Assembly (NCBI GenBank): GCA_012064385.1 | Contig: QRDG01001844.1 | Location: 1-64,000 of the forward strand | DNA length: 64,000 bases | Source: Puccinellia tenuiflora | Lineage: Eukaryota > Streptophyta > Magnoliopsida > Poales > Poaceae | Reading direction: 5' to 3' | Part shown: one piece after another, positions 1-10,794 of the stretch | Layout: each line of letters begins with the position of its first letter | Numbering within the stretch: position 1 is the first letter of the stretch | Notes under the pieces: model-generated | What the model saw: the letters and a program-made list of their open reading frames with translations, nothing else | Told to the model about the DNA's origin: nothing | The model's database searches: none | Translations under genes and position numbers: made by a program

Positions 1-20
1 CAAGCGACCGGACGGCGGGA

Positions 21-190
21 ACTACCAGTGGCGAACAAATTTTCCTGTTTTCGCCAGTGGTAGTTAGTGCCGCTGGACCGCGCGGGCCGACAGTTACCGC
101 TGGCGCACAAGTTCTCTGGTGCGCCAGCGGCAACGCGAGTAGCGCTGCCGCACGAGGAAACATGTTCGCCAGCGATTATCCAGACGCGCG
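21..190. repeat. CACTA left subterminal repeats
   Basis: Inverted motif pairs are visible here: CTACCAGTGGCGAA facing TTCGCCAGTGGTAG (21-64), and TTACCGCTGGCGCA facing GGTGCGCCAGCGGCAA (90-135). These match the repeats next to the right terminus at 10400-10565. Such arrays are the usual binding region of CACTA transposition proteins. The array stops where the LINE target duplication begins. Confidence 0.7.
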
Positions 191-192
191 CG

Positions 193-203
193 AGTCTCTT
201 AAT
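193..203. repeat. LINE-1 target-site duplication, left copy
   Basis: AGTCTCTTAAT here matches AGTCTCTTGAT at 8802-8812, directly after the poly-A tail (10 of 11 bases). This fixes the LINE 5' end near 204 and shows that the GC-rich sequence after it is LINE 5' UTR rather than a captured host gene. Confidence 0.6.
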
Positions 204-1152
204 TTTCTCTCCCTACCTTATCTTCCTCTCCACCACTCCTCTGCAGTCGCCACCCCCGCTTCTCTCTCCTTATCCTCTTGCGCGATGACCACCCAGACGA
301 ACACGATCCCCTCGATCCGCCGCCCACCCAATCCCCTCGACCCCCTGCGCCGCCTGGGCCTCGTCTCGCTCGTGCGGTCGTCCGCCTCCGCGTCCCCGCC
401 TCTCCTCCTGCCTACCGTCACCGCCCAAGGTTCAGCTCGTCCCCGCCGCCGGTCCTCTGCGCCACCGTCCTCTAGTTGCTGCCGCCGTCCAACGCCATGG
501 CCACCATGGCTTCTGCTCTCCCCGCCGTGCTCGTCCCCCACACCCTCATCACTGCCGCTCCCGAGCGCCGCCCTCGGCTACCCAAGTTCCGCCGCCCCAT
601 CGCGGTTCTCCTCCAGCACCGCGCCGGGAGCTCCCACGCCGGCCGGCCGAACGACGTCGCTCCGGTTTCCCGCTTGACCCCGCCTCCTTCCGCTACTAGC
701 TGCGTTCGATCCGATGGTACCGGCCAAGGCCTCTGCTCCCTGACCTGCTGCTGCCGGCCACGACCCCGTCTCCCTGCTGATGCTGACTGCCTCCCCAACC
801 TACAGCTGCCCGGTGAGCTACCTCCCCCCTCCTCCAAAACAGTTGAACAATGGCAGTGCATCTTGCGAAGATAAAACAATTGCAGTTAATATAAAGCTCG
901 GCTTTGTGTCCTTGTAGTATCACAACAACAGACTAGTTTTCCCACTTGATAATGCACTCGTTTTTCTAATGGCATGGATGATGAAATCGTATCCTAGTGC
1001 AAGCCTTAAGCTATTGTCTTTTGTCATCCCTATCCATGGTATCTACTGCTGTAAAACAAACTGCGCTCATTTAATTCTACCATGTTCAGACAAATGTTGC
1101 TGCAAAGCTATTGTTTTGGAGGTACTAGTGCTCATTTTTACCGCCTGAGAGT

Positions 1153-3279
1153 GTGCCTGTGGATGCGGCTGCTCCGGTTGCAAAGAAGATCAAGGTATAC
1201 TGCTGGAAGTGTAAGGCAAAGACACATGCGACAAAAGATTGCACTGTTGAGCACTACTATTATGTGTGTGACAACTCGAGGCATCCTACATCAAAGTGTC
1301 CTACATTGAAGCTGCCGAAGCCATCAACCTTTGTGGCCGGGTTTGGGGATGATGATCTTATGTTTACCCAGTTTCCGGATAGTGTTTATAAGGAGCAGCT
1401 TGCACCAAGCAACGACCCTATTGCTTTGGTGGTGGTTCAGGGGGAGACGGTTACTGCTGCCACTGTGGAGTCACACGTGGCTCGTATTTGTCTAGCTCCT
1501 TCGTGGAGGTGGGAGGCTTTGCCGCACGGTGACAACTCCTTTATGCTTGGTTTTCCGTCCATGGAGGATTTGCAGAGGGTTGATGGTCTTGAGGTTGGTG
1601 TTAAGGGGCAGGCTGCCAAGTTAGTCCTCAGTCAGTGGAAGCCAGAGGAGATACCACATAAGATGGAGCTGCACCAGGTCTGGGTTCATGTCACTGGTGT
1701 TCTGTACCTTCTGCGTCACTTTATGGGACTTTGGGCTGTAGGTACCCTCATTGGTGCCACCATTGATGTGGATTTATTGGCTTTACGTCGTCGAGGTATT
1801 ATTCGCATTCTTGTTGGTATGGCTTCGGCACATTGCTTTGACAAGAAGAGAGATGAGTTTGGGCCTTATATTAAGACTGACGGTGTTCTGAAGCTAAAAG
1901 GTTTTGACTTCACCTTCCGGCCGGAACCGGCTAACTTTATTCCGGAGGTGGACTTTGTGCCTTTTGCCTGGAACCCCAATGAGAAGGATGATTCTCCGGA
2001 CAAAGGTAAAGAAGGGGACGTCGGTGAGGGGCGTGATACTTCCAGCTGCCCGCCGTCACAGACGTCTAACGGTGATACGGAGATGACCAATGCACCCGAC
2101 TCGGGTACGGGGGTGGTAGCGATTTGATGGCCTCTGTTCAGGCCCTTCTTCGGGGGAGGGCTATCACGCCTATAAATCCCAACCCTCGTTCACGTGCCTC
2201 GACGGGTGCTACGGTGCGGTCCCCAACTTCTGCACCGGCCGCCGTGAGCAGCCCAGGGGGGTTGGCATGGCCTGCCCTACTCCCGCATCTACCGCCGGGA
2301 ACAACCCAGCGGGGAGGGGCGCGTTCAGTCCGGTGCCGTCGTCGCCGACAGCAGGTGCCTTCGCCACACCCGTGCTGACCGCTGGGAGCGGCCTAGCGGG
2401 GAGGGGCGTATCCAACCCTCCAACTTCGACACCGACTATAGGGGGTGGCCCAGTCGGGGGCCCTCTATCTTCGACTCCGACAGTGGGAGGTGGCCCTGCC
2501 GGGGGCCGGCTCTTCTTCGACACGCCTCGGTCTCCTGCTGGGCCAGGAGGCTCGGCGCGCAGCGGGGTCTCCAGCCCGACCGCACCAGCCTCGGGTGGAG
2601 GCATGGTTGGGGGACCCGCTGCTTCAGACTTGCCGCCGGTGGCGGTGCGGGCTTCTCTACCCGACGTGACCATGACGGGGGTTGCTACATCGACTACACC
2701 CCCGGACATGGTTAAGCCGGCCATGAAGCAAGTCCCAGTTTCGACTATGCTGCGGCGCAGCAGACGCCATGCGGTGGCGGCGGACGGTTCCGCGCCTACG
2801 GACGAGGATACGCTCACCAAGGCTATGCGTCGGAAGGCTCTACAGAACGCGCAACTCACTCCTGGTACGTCACTGAAGTCTAAGTCATTGCTTTCATTTA
2901 CTACTGCTCAGTTATCTTCTAGACTTTTAAATGTCGGCGTGACTTTGGGTTCGAGTGAAGAGGAAGTTCGGATGTCAGCTAATGCTCTAAGGCATATGGA
3001 GTATGACCGTGTAAAGGTTTATCCTAATGCGACGAGTAGGCCGGCTGTCCCCCCCCCCCCCCCCCCCTAGATGAGGATGAGGCGACTGACAATGTCGATG
3101 GTCAGCTTCTATCTCACCTAGTCGGGGAGGTGTCGGAGGTGAATTTAGATGAGGCCGGGCTAGGGTCTATCTTTGACCTGCAAGCTTCTGGTCGGAAATC
3201 TAAGAACACTTCCGCCAAGAAGAACAAAAGGCTACGAAAAGTGGCTAATTCGTCCAAATCTCCAAAAGTTTCCCGATGA
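1153..3279 (+). pseudogene. LINE-1 ORF1, gag-like nucleic-acid-binding protein
   Basis: The first open segment (1153-2127) has a zinc knuckle near residues 19-32 (CWKCKAKTHATKDC, spacing C-x2-C-x4-H-x4-C). A second knuckle has lost its first Cys. A DUF4283-like region follows, with the LGLWAVG-type motif typical of grass LINE ORF1. A TGA ends this frame at 2127. A Pro/Gly/Ser-rich linker continues at 2267-3070 in another frame, then an acidic/basic tail to the TGA at 3277-3279. A homopolymer C run at 3050-3067 probably broke the frame there. The first segment lacks an obvious N-terminus, so the upstream start is uncertain. The product would package LINE RNA. ORF1 ends in an ATGA overlap with ORF2. 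Confidence 0.75.
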
Positions 3280-4100
3280 ATGGCATGTTTATGAATAGCA
3301 GAGGTCTTGGCTACTTGGCTAAACATTTACATATTGCACAGTGCATCCAGGATCATAATTTGGACTTTGTGGCGATTTCAGAAACGGGTAGGAGAGATTT
3401 CCCACTGAGTGTCCTTAACCGCATCTCAGGCGGCTTGGATTTCCATTGGTACTCTCATCCACCTCGTGGAAGGTCTGGGGGCATTCTTCTCGGCGTCAAA
3501 TCAAATTCTATGGATGTGTTAGCGATTTCGGATGGGGACTTTCATATCAAGTTTCACATTCGAAACAAAGCTGATAATTTCATATGGAGTTTGGTGGCCG
3601 TGTATGGGGCAGCCCAGGAAGAATATAAGCGGACTTTTTGCGTGAGTTGGTTAATCTAGCTAATTATAACCCACACCCTATTCTTATAGGGGGGCTTTAA
3701 TATGCTTAGATACCGACACGAGAAAAGCAGAGGCCGATTCGATAGTCACTGGCCTTTTCTTTTTAACGCTGTTATTGACAGTCTTGATTTAAGAGAGGTT
3801 CACATGACTGGAAGGCAATTCAGTTGGGCAAACAGCCTTCCGGAGCCTACATACGAAAAACTAGACCGTGTATTGATGGACACTGACTGGGAATCAAAAT
3901 ATCCTATGGTGTCTGTACGCGCTCTAGAACGTATTGAGGCATTATCGGATCATGCCCCGATTTTTTTGACCGCTGGTCCTCCGAAGCCAAAGAATAAGCA
4001 CCAATTCAAATTTGAATTGGGTTGGCTACATCGTGAGGGGTTCGGAGAGATGGTTAAAGAGATTTGGGAAAGTCCGGTTGGTGGCAATAACCCTATATAA
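3276..4100 (+). pseudogene. LINE-1 ORF2 endonuclease domain (AP/EEP type)
   Basis: The ATG at 3276 overlaps the ORF1 stop by four bases (ATGA). The product would nick target DNA to prime reverse transcription. Visible landmarks are NSRGLG near the start (WNVRGL in relatives), AISETGRRDF with the conserved Glu, the RSGGILLGV segment, and SDHAPIFL near the end, which holds the Asp-His pair of the family. The frame ends at 3659 and resumes at 3702 in another frame, so there is a frameshift around 3650-3700. A further stop at 4098-4100 separates it from the RT segment. Length and motif order fit a plant L1-type endonuclease. Confidence 0.8.
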
Positions 4101-4115
4101 AGGTGGAATAATAAG

Positions 4116-5631
4116 ATGCGTAATACACGCACCCACCTTCATGGATGGGCGCGCCACACCACCGGGTTGCTCAAAAAAGAAAAGGCTCGACTGTCGACCA
4201 TTATTGATGAACTCGAAGAAATCGCGGAAAGACAACCACTATCCACGCAACAGATTGAACTTAAAAGTCAATCGAATGCGGCGTTAGCAAAACTTTTACG
4301 TGAGGAGGAAATCAAATGGTATCAACGATCAAAGGCTAAGTTCATCCTTGAAGGTGATTCGAACACAAGATACTTTCATAATGTCGCCAATGGTAGACAT
4401 AGAAAGAAACTTATTCATTCACTTCATCAGGAAGATGGTCTGATTGAAGGACAGGAAGAGTTGAAAAGGTATATCACTAAATACTACAAAGGTCTATTCG
4501 GGGCGCCGGAAGAAGGCAACTTCTCTTTGGATGAGACTCGAATAGATGATATACCTCAGGTTTCCAATGAGGAGAATACTTTTCTTACTGCACCCTTCAC
4601 TGAGGAAGAGGTACGAAAAGCGGTTCTCCAGATGGAACATAACAAGGCTCCGGGTCCAGATGGATTTCCAGCTGAGTTTTTTCAAAACTTTTGGGTTATC
4701 ATTAAATCTGACCTACTCGATATGTTCGATGCTTTGCATGCGGGACAGCTTGAGCTTTTTCGCCTTAATTTTGCTGAGATTATTTTGTTGCCTAAGATTA
4801 ATGATGCGGAGAGGATCCAACAGTATAGACCTATCTGCCTCCTTAATGTCAGCTTCAAAATTTTCACCAAAGTGGCAACCATTCGATTGAATTCGGTCGC
4901 TGATCATGTTGTTAGACCTACACAAACGGCTTTCATGCAAGGAAGGAACATCCTTGATGGTGTAGTCGTATTACATGAAACAGTTCATGAGATGCACCGT
5001 AAGAAATTGAATGGAGTGATTTTTAAAATCTACTTCGAAAAGGCATATGCCAAGGTTAATTGGGAGTTTCTCCAACAGACTTTGCGTATGAAAGGCTTTT
5101 CGGAGGAATGGTGTGCCTGGATTCGGGATTTTGTTTCTGGAGGTAGTGTGGCCATTAGAGTAAATGATGATACTGGTCATTACTTCCAGACAAAAAAGGG
5201 TCTAAGGCAAGAGGACCCACTATCACCGATACTATTTAATATAGTGTCTAATATGTTGGCTGTCATGATTGATAGGGCAAAATTGGATGGACAGATTGAG
5301 GGAGTCATCCCACATTTGGTTGATGGCGGCCTATCTATTCTCCAGTACGCGGACGACACAATTATCTTTATGGAACATGACCTCGAAAAAGCTATGAACA
5401 TGAAACTGATTCTGTCAGCGTTCGAGCAATTATCAGGGTTAAAGATAAATTTCCATAAAAGAGAATTGTTTTGTTTTGGCGAAGCTCAGGAATTTGCGAC
5501 TCAATATGCTGATCTATTTGGTCCTGAACAAGGCCAGTTTCCGATTAGGTACCTTGGTATACCTATTCACTATAGGAGACTGACTAATGCCGAATGGAAG
5601 CATGTTGAGGAGCGGTTCGAAGCTAGACTAG
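4116..5631 (+). pseudogene. LINE-1 ORF2 reverse transcriptase domain, first part
   Basis: An open frame of about 505 codons carries the linker (WYQRSKAKFILEGDSNTRYF) and RT motifs in order: NKAPGPDGFPAEFF near residue 176, the NQTAF-like segment as PTQTAFMQGRNIL near 268, motif A near 304-314, GLRQEDPLSPILF near 362 and YADD at 411-414. Motif A reads KIYFEKAYAKV, so the catalytic Asp of the usual KxDFEKAYD is Tyr and the second Asp is Ala. This enzyme should be dead. GLRQEDP also differs from the usual GLRQGDP. The frame runs into the solo LTR at 5632; coding homology resumes at about 7405. Confidence 0.85.
5627..5631. repeat. Target-site duplication of solo LTR in LINE-1
   Basis: ACTAG lies directly before the LTR; ACTGG follows it at 7405-7409. 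Four of five bases match, consistent with an aged 5-bp duplication. Confidence 0.55.
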
Positions 5632-7404
5632 TGATGCATGTAAAATGCATAATGAATTTTGCACTATAATACTTGTATTCCATTCATATTTGCATCATAT
5701 AAGGGGTATATTACTGTTATTTAATAATTTTTGGTAATTAATAATGATTTCCCCTTTTTATGGAATTAATCCTGCGCAGGCAGAAAACCCCTATTTCTTT
5801 CCTTATTTATTTCAGGGCCTTAATGATGTCATAATGAGGTGTAAATTTACGGGGATCATTATTTTGGAAGGAGGAAGACCTAGGAGCGAAGTAAGGAAGC
5901 AAACGGAGGTCGGATGGGCGAAAGAGGGTGCCTCACGCGGCCAGGTACAGGGGCCGCGTGGGCCCACCTCTTTTGGCCCTCGTGGCCCCGTTTGCGACGA
6001 TCCTTCTTCCTGAAGCTTCCTCGTGAGCTAAAAACGCCTATATTAAGAGCCCCCCCGATGTTTTTCGAAGGGAGAGCCACCACAGGAGAGAAACAAGAAA
6101 CAGAGACCAGGAGGCTGCAGATTGGAGGGGGGAAACTCCGGCGGAGCGCTGCCGGAGAGGTCTCCTTTTCCATCGACATCTCCACCGTCTCCATGATGAA
6201 GAGGGAGTAGTCCACCTCTGGACTATGGGTTTGTGGCAGTAGCATATGTATCTCTCTCTTTTGAGCTTCACTAATTAGCACCGTATGAGCTGTTGAACAT
6301 GATTACGGTCATCGTTGTATAACCTTTGTGGTGGATGTTTTTATGAGTTAATATATGTTGAGATTGTAATGTTTATTTCAGTTATGAAAGTAGATGCATA
6401 TTATGTACCCCGTTCTTGTATCCTTGTTTTGATCAAGCATGTTTATGAGAGCGTGTGAGGGGGAACGTGTGCATTAGTTGGAGTAACGGGGGTGGTGATG
6501 TGATAAGCTGACAACTTAATATCGTGATCCATTGGGTGTTTACCTTACTTTGTTGCCTCACTAGGGATAAATCAAAATACCATGTTGTAAGGTATGAGGA
6601 GTGACAAGGCTCTACCTATGACTAGATCCAGCATGTTCTTATTTTCACTTCATGTCATTAATATTAAGGCTATACTCTGAGTCATCTTAATTACTGAGGT
6701 GTTATGATTTAGTTCGCATCTTGGTGGAGTATAAGTGAGACTAATAATCAAAAGGTCTCTATGTTAGGACGTGATGCCCATATAATTAGTAACATGTCAT
6801 TAAACTTGTTTGCAATCTCATATGTTAATCCTATGTCTACTTATTTGCCACACTATATTAAAGAGAGAGTGCATGTATGAAACCATGAACCCGGTCCATA
6901 TTTAATCATAAGAAACAACTTTCCAACCACTTTTAAGCATTTTCTACATTCAGCCATTTTAAAATCATAAAATACAAAAATACTTTTATTCATTGCATAC
7001 ACATATAAAAAAACCCCAAAAATATCATCCATCATCATTACACTATCATCCTTGCATTACTACTTACCACCATTGCATATTTATTTACTGTTTTGCATTC
7101 ATTATTATCTTAATATCATTCTCACACCTTGTGCTTGACAACCACTTGGTGAGGTTGAGGGCACAAAGCAATCTACTTTGTTTGCAGGAAATCTAGAGAA
7201 GGACAAGGAGATAAAATCCTCACTACTGATTCCTCGAGAGTTCGACATTAAACCCTCGAGTCACCCTCGTGGGGAAAAACTTCCACTTCTACATACTCTG
7301 CACTTGGAGGCTCAACCTATCCCATATATTATTTTCCTTTCAGGGTATTAAGAGTGCTTGTTGGTATAGTTGAGGGAGAAACACTCTCATCAATTCCATC
7401 ATCA
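5632..7404 (+). mobile_element. Solo LTR of the Athila-like gag-protease family
   Basis: It begins TGATGCATGTAAAATGCAT and ends with CATCA. It is colinear over its whole 1.77 kb with the two LTRs at 39442-41220 and 46763-48474. It has no internal region, so it arose by LTR-LTR recombination or is otherwise a solo copy. It splits the LINE reverse transcriptase in the C-terminal thumb/linker region. It therefore postdates the LINE. Confidence 0.85.
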
Positions 7405-8759
7405 ACTGGCTAGCTGGTGAGGAAATTTGTTATCATTAGGTGGGAGACTGGTACTCATAAATTCAGTACTTAGTAATATGGTATTGTATATGATATCTTT
7501 CTTTCAGTTGCCCAAAGGTGTCTTGAAGAAAATAGATTATTTTCGCTCGAGATTCTTTTGCCAAGGGGATAGCGAGAAAAAGAAATATCGATTGGCACGG
7601 TGGGACGTTGTTTGCAGACCCAAAGATCAAGGTGGACTAGGTATCCATGATCTACAGGTCAAGAATTCGGCTGTTCTAGGGAAATGGCTTTTTAAGCTAC
7701 TCTCGGAAGAAGGGACGTGGCAAACAATCCTAAGGCGTAAATATGTCGGTTCAAAAGCGTTGTCACAAGTGGTATGGAAACCAGGTGACTCACACTTTTG
7801 GGCTGGACTCATGGCGACGAAGAAGTTTTTCTTTCGCTTTGGAAAATTCGCTATTAGGGATGATTCGGAAATTAGGTTCTGGGAGGATAAATGGCTGGGA
7901 AACGCCCCTCTAAAGGACCAATATCCAGCTTTGTACAATATTGTTCATCATAAGAGTGAAACGCTAGCTTAGGTTATGCGGACATCTCCCCCAGTTATGA
8001 CGTTCAGGCGAGATCTGATCGGACCCAGACTTGAGGCATGGAATGCTCTTTTAGAGAGATTAGCCATGATTCAGCTCTCTAATGGGTCAGACGTATTTCG
8101 TTGGACTCTTAATGAGAACGGTCGGTTCTCAGTGGATTCCATGTATAGAGCCCTCATCCAAAGTGACGTGCCAATGGATAAATATGAGAAAGTTTGGAAG
8201 ATGAAAATACCTTTAAAAATAAAAAAAATTCTCATGGTATGCTCGTCAAGGAGTTATTCTCACCACAGATAACCTTGTCAAGCGTAATTGGAAAGGAAGT
8301 ATGAAGTGTGTTTTCTGTCCTCACGATGAGACGATAAAACACTTTTTCTTCGAATGTAAGGTTGCGCGTTCTATTTGGTCAACCATCCAAATTGCTTCTA
8401 ATTTGTATCCTCCAAAATCGGTTGCGAATATTTTCGGTAACTGGCTTCATGGAATTGATCACAAATATAGAACTATCATAAGGGTGGGAGCGATGGGCGT
8501 TATTTGGTCGCTTTGGTTTTGTAGAAATGACAAGGTTTTTAATGATAAAAATGCTTCTCTCTTACAGGTAATATACCGATGCACAGGTTTGCTCCGTTCG
8601 TGGTCCATATTGCAACGCGCGGAGTTTCGAGACCTCTTTACGGAGGCTTCTGCGCGACTGGAGACTACGGCGAGCGGGACATTTTTATCCCACATGGGTG
8701 GCAGCGTGATCTTCGGCTTGTCGGCTGTGTGCATCTTATTATGCAGAGGCCGGGTGTAA
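7405..8759 (+). pseudogene. LINE-1 ORF2 C-terminal part with zf-RVT domain
   Basis: This continues the interrupted ORF2. It contains LLSLGGRLVLINSVLSN, the RT-distal signature of plant LINEs; CRPKDQGGLGIHDL; and a zf-RVT region with the FRWTLNENGRFSVDSMYRAL segment and CVFCPHDETIKHFFFECKVA (Cys-Cys-His-Cys pattern). A TGA lies just after the LTR (in the segment before 7427), a TAG stop at about 7970 and a frameshift near 8225-8300 break the frame. The last segment (8301-8759) ends before the AATAAA-like signal at about 8778 and the A-tract. The domain is thought to bind the template RNA. Confidence 0.8.
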
Positions 8760-8793
8760 TACTTCTTAACTTTAAGTAATAAAGCCTTTTATC

Positions 8794-8802
8794 AAAAAAA
8801 AA
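8794..8802 (+). other. LINE-1 poly-A tail
   Basis: Nine A residues follow AATAAAGCC (8778-8786). The right target duplication AGTCTCTTGAT follows at once. This marks the LINE 3' end. Confidence 0.75.
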
Positions 8803-8812
8803 GTCTCTTGAT

Positions 8813-10389
8813 CCAGACCGACGAGCGAGTGATCTCAGGATCATCTAGATCGATGGACTATAGCATGTGGCTGGTGGGGTGTGTCCACACATGTGGCCGG
8901 TCTGCGCCTCACATGCCCTGCGTCGCTGTCTGTGTGTGGCGGCCTCCTCTTCATCTTCACGACATCGTAAAGGCACAGGTGATACCCAGTTCATGAATCT
9001 GCTGCGGGGGCATGTAGTATAATCCTCGATCTTGATTTGTGTTAGGAGCACAAGTGTTCGACGTCTAGTTGCAGATCGAAGCACAAACTCGTCATAATAT
9101 CCAAGCTATGATCCACACACACATGACAATTTCTATGAAACTATGGAAATCACTGCTGTCCATCGGTCGATCTTGGGCAACCAATTGAATTTTTCCCTCT
9201 TATTTGCTATGTCTATACATGTAAATAAAGAAATTAGGTTCATTTACAAGCTTGAAAATCATATGTTTCTGTTACAATGGTACTTGAAATTGCAGCAAGG
9301 TTAGAGTAATTAACCTGTGCTATTCAAGTACTCCATGTAATTAACAAACCTATGTAATTAACCTTACTGTATGGTTCTAAAAATGTTCTATATTGACTGT
9401 GCGATTTTTTTTTCCTGATCAAACGCTGGAGTTCAAGACTGAACAAACTGGGTAATGCTTCAAAACGACATATCCACTTTCGTACATATTAGAAGAGGTG
9501 CTCGAGTTCGTTGTGTGGAAGTATGGCCGTGGCTTTGGTGAATTCAATCCTCTACTTGTAATGTATAGCACCCACAAATCTTAGACATCTAAGTAATACG
9601 TATCTATTACAAAATGTTTGTGCCTTGACATCTTCTACCATTTCTCATCTAATCAGTAATCAGCTTTCTATGTGTTTAATTTCTATAGTCAATTTAAAAC
9701 ATGATTTGCTTGCATATTTATTCTCATGGCCTTTGATCCATTTCTGGTAAACCAGAATTATCTAATGTTCTAGTTGTATAGTTTCTATGTGTCATTGTGG
9801 CAATCTAGTTGTATAGTTTCTATGTGCCATTGTGCCATTTATGCTTTGAACAAAAATGTGCTTCTAGAACCTGTTGCAGAGGGTCTGTAGTACGGAGTAC
9901 TTATTAGTGATGAAAAAATTACTAGAACTGCTCTTGTGGAAAATTTCATCTCGAATGGTTATAACTTATAACCCAGAAGGGTGCTTAATTATTTACAATT
10001 AATTACATGTTTGGTTGACGATGGAAATCTTCCTCTCTAATACTTTACTATTTGTACATGACCATTTAGCAATGACAACGACATCGACACAGGTTGTTGT
10101 AGGGACATCAACACAGGGCTGCAGCAGCGATGACGGCATCAACACGAGGATGCGGCATCGACATGAGGCTGTAGTAGCGACGACATCGACACGCGGCTGC
10201 GACGGCGGCGAAGACAGCCATCATTTTGTAAAATGCCATAGACCTATATTAATTGATGTAATGATGTATTTGAACTATTTGAATAATGAACTGTATAAAT
10301 GTATTAGATCAATAGATTAATGTGGTTTTTATTTTTTAATTCCTAATTACTTACTGGTGGCGTGCAATGCAAAGGGCACGTCACTAGTA
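8813..10389. other. CACTA internal region, no supported gene
   Basis: This stretch is largely AT-rich (9100-10060), with a short GC-rich head (8813-9000). No reading frame resembles a transposase or a host protein. At 10070-10215 there is a loose run of imperfect units around GACATCGACACGCGGCTGCG, which encodes nothing recognisable. I see no TIRs or duplications that would mark another insertion inside it. Confidence 0.5.
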
Positions 10390-10399
10390 TTTTTTTAAA

Positions 10400-10580
10400 A
10401 ACTCTGAAATTCCTACTACTGGCGCACATGAGTCCGTTCGCCAGCGGTAACGCAGGCTACCACTGGCGAACTCTATTTTGGTGCGCCAGCGGTAAGCCGC
10501 CTTACCGCTAGTTTCGCCAGTGATATTCGCCAGCGGTAGAGTATTTTGGTGCGCCAGCAATAGCCATTTTCCTACTAGTG
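10400..10580. repeat. CACTA right subterminal repeats and terminus
   Basis: The motifs CGCCAGCGGTAA, GGTGCGCCAGCGG, TACCACTGGCGAA and TTCGCCAGTG recur with spacing of about 20-40 bp, ending in TTTTCCTACTAGTG at 10567-10580. On the minus strand this is a CACTA terminus. CTT follows as a possible 3-bp target site. Confidence 0.75.
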
Positions 10581-10794
10581 CTTTATATGGTGGGTTCAGC
10601 CTTTCAGTGAGATAGATGAAGGAGGGAGGCAAGAACCTCAAGTAGAAAAAGAGCATTCGGACCACACTCTGTAATCTCCTTCTTCCTCCAGTCGGCCTGC
10701 CCCGAGCAGTCGTCACTTCCACAGAAACAGCTCCAGGAGCATATATATTGTAGCCCGAAATCAAGCAATAGAAAGAAACAAGGCAGGAAGTAGG
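10581..10794 (-). repeat. Fragment of an older LTR, left half
   Basis: Read on the minus strand together with 49774-49880, this forms one LTR-like sequence containing TACCCAGGTTCAGGGCCCTC, GAGGTAAAACCCCTAC and GGGCTACAA...GCTCCT...GAGCTG in the same order as the solo LTR at 26245-27127 (there on the plus strand). The Copia element inserted at GTAGG split it, and the CACTA terminus abuts its other side. The relation is by eye and distant. Confidence 0.5.
10790..10794. repeat. Copia target-site duplication, left copy
   Basis: GTAGG is repeated exactly at 49769-49773, just beyond the other LTR. This defines the Copia element as 10795-49768. Confidence 0.85.

Larger units (their letters stand above)
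204..8801 (+). mobile_element. Non-LTR retrotransposon (plant LINE), full length, inserted in CACTA
   Basis: It contains ORF1 with a CCHC knuckle and DUF4283-like region, an ORF2 with AP-type endonuclease, a reverse transcriptase and a zf-RVT C-terminal domain, and a short poly-A tail at 8794-8802. It is flanked by an 11-bp near-perfect duplication. Without the 1.77 kb solo LTR at 5632-7404 it would be about 6.8 kb, a full length for this class. Frameshifts, an ORF1 stop and a lost RT catalytic Asp make it non-functional. Positions 204-1152 are a pyrimidine- and GC-rich leader with no supported gene. Confidence 0.8.
1..10580. mobile_element. CACTA (En/Spm-type) DNA transposon, non-autonomous, left terminus outside window
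   Basis: The right terminus at 10580 reads outward as CACTAGTAGGAAAATGG on the minus strand, a CACTA-type end. Inside it, 10400-10565 carries repeated subterminal motifs (GGTGCGCCAGCGGTAA, TTCGCCAGTG) in both orientations. The same motifs occur at 21-190, so both stretches belong to one element interrupted by a LINE. The left CACTA end is not visible and probably lies just before base 1. No transposase (TNPD/TNPA-like) coding region is recognisable in the about 1.8 kb of non-LINE interior, so the element looks non-autonomous. A 3-bp target duplication cannot be checked because the left end is missing. Confidence 0.75.

Noticed and set aside
57..880. Several long GC-rich open frames on both strands that look like a host gene fragment captured by the CACTA element
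   Set aside because: The near-perfect duplication at 193-203 and 8802-8812 places this stretch in the LINE 5' UTR. The frames overlap in all phases and show no domain.
10021..10320. 101-codon frame with Thr/Ser-rich repeats in the CACTA interior
   Set aside because: It is a translation of short imperfect DNA repeats and shows no transposase or host homology.
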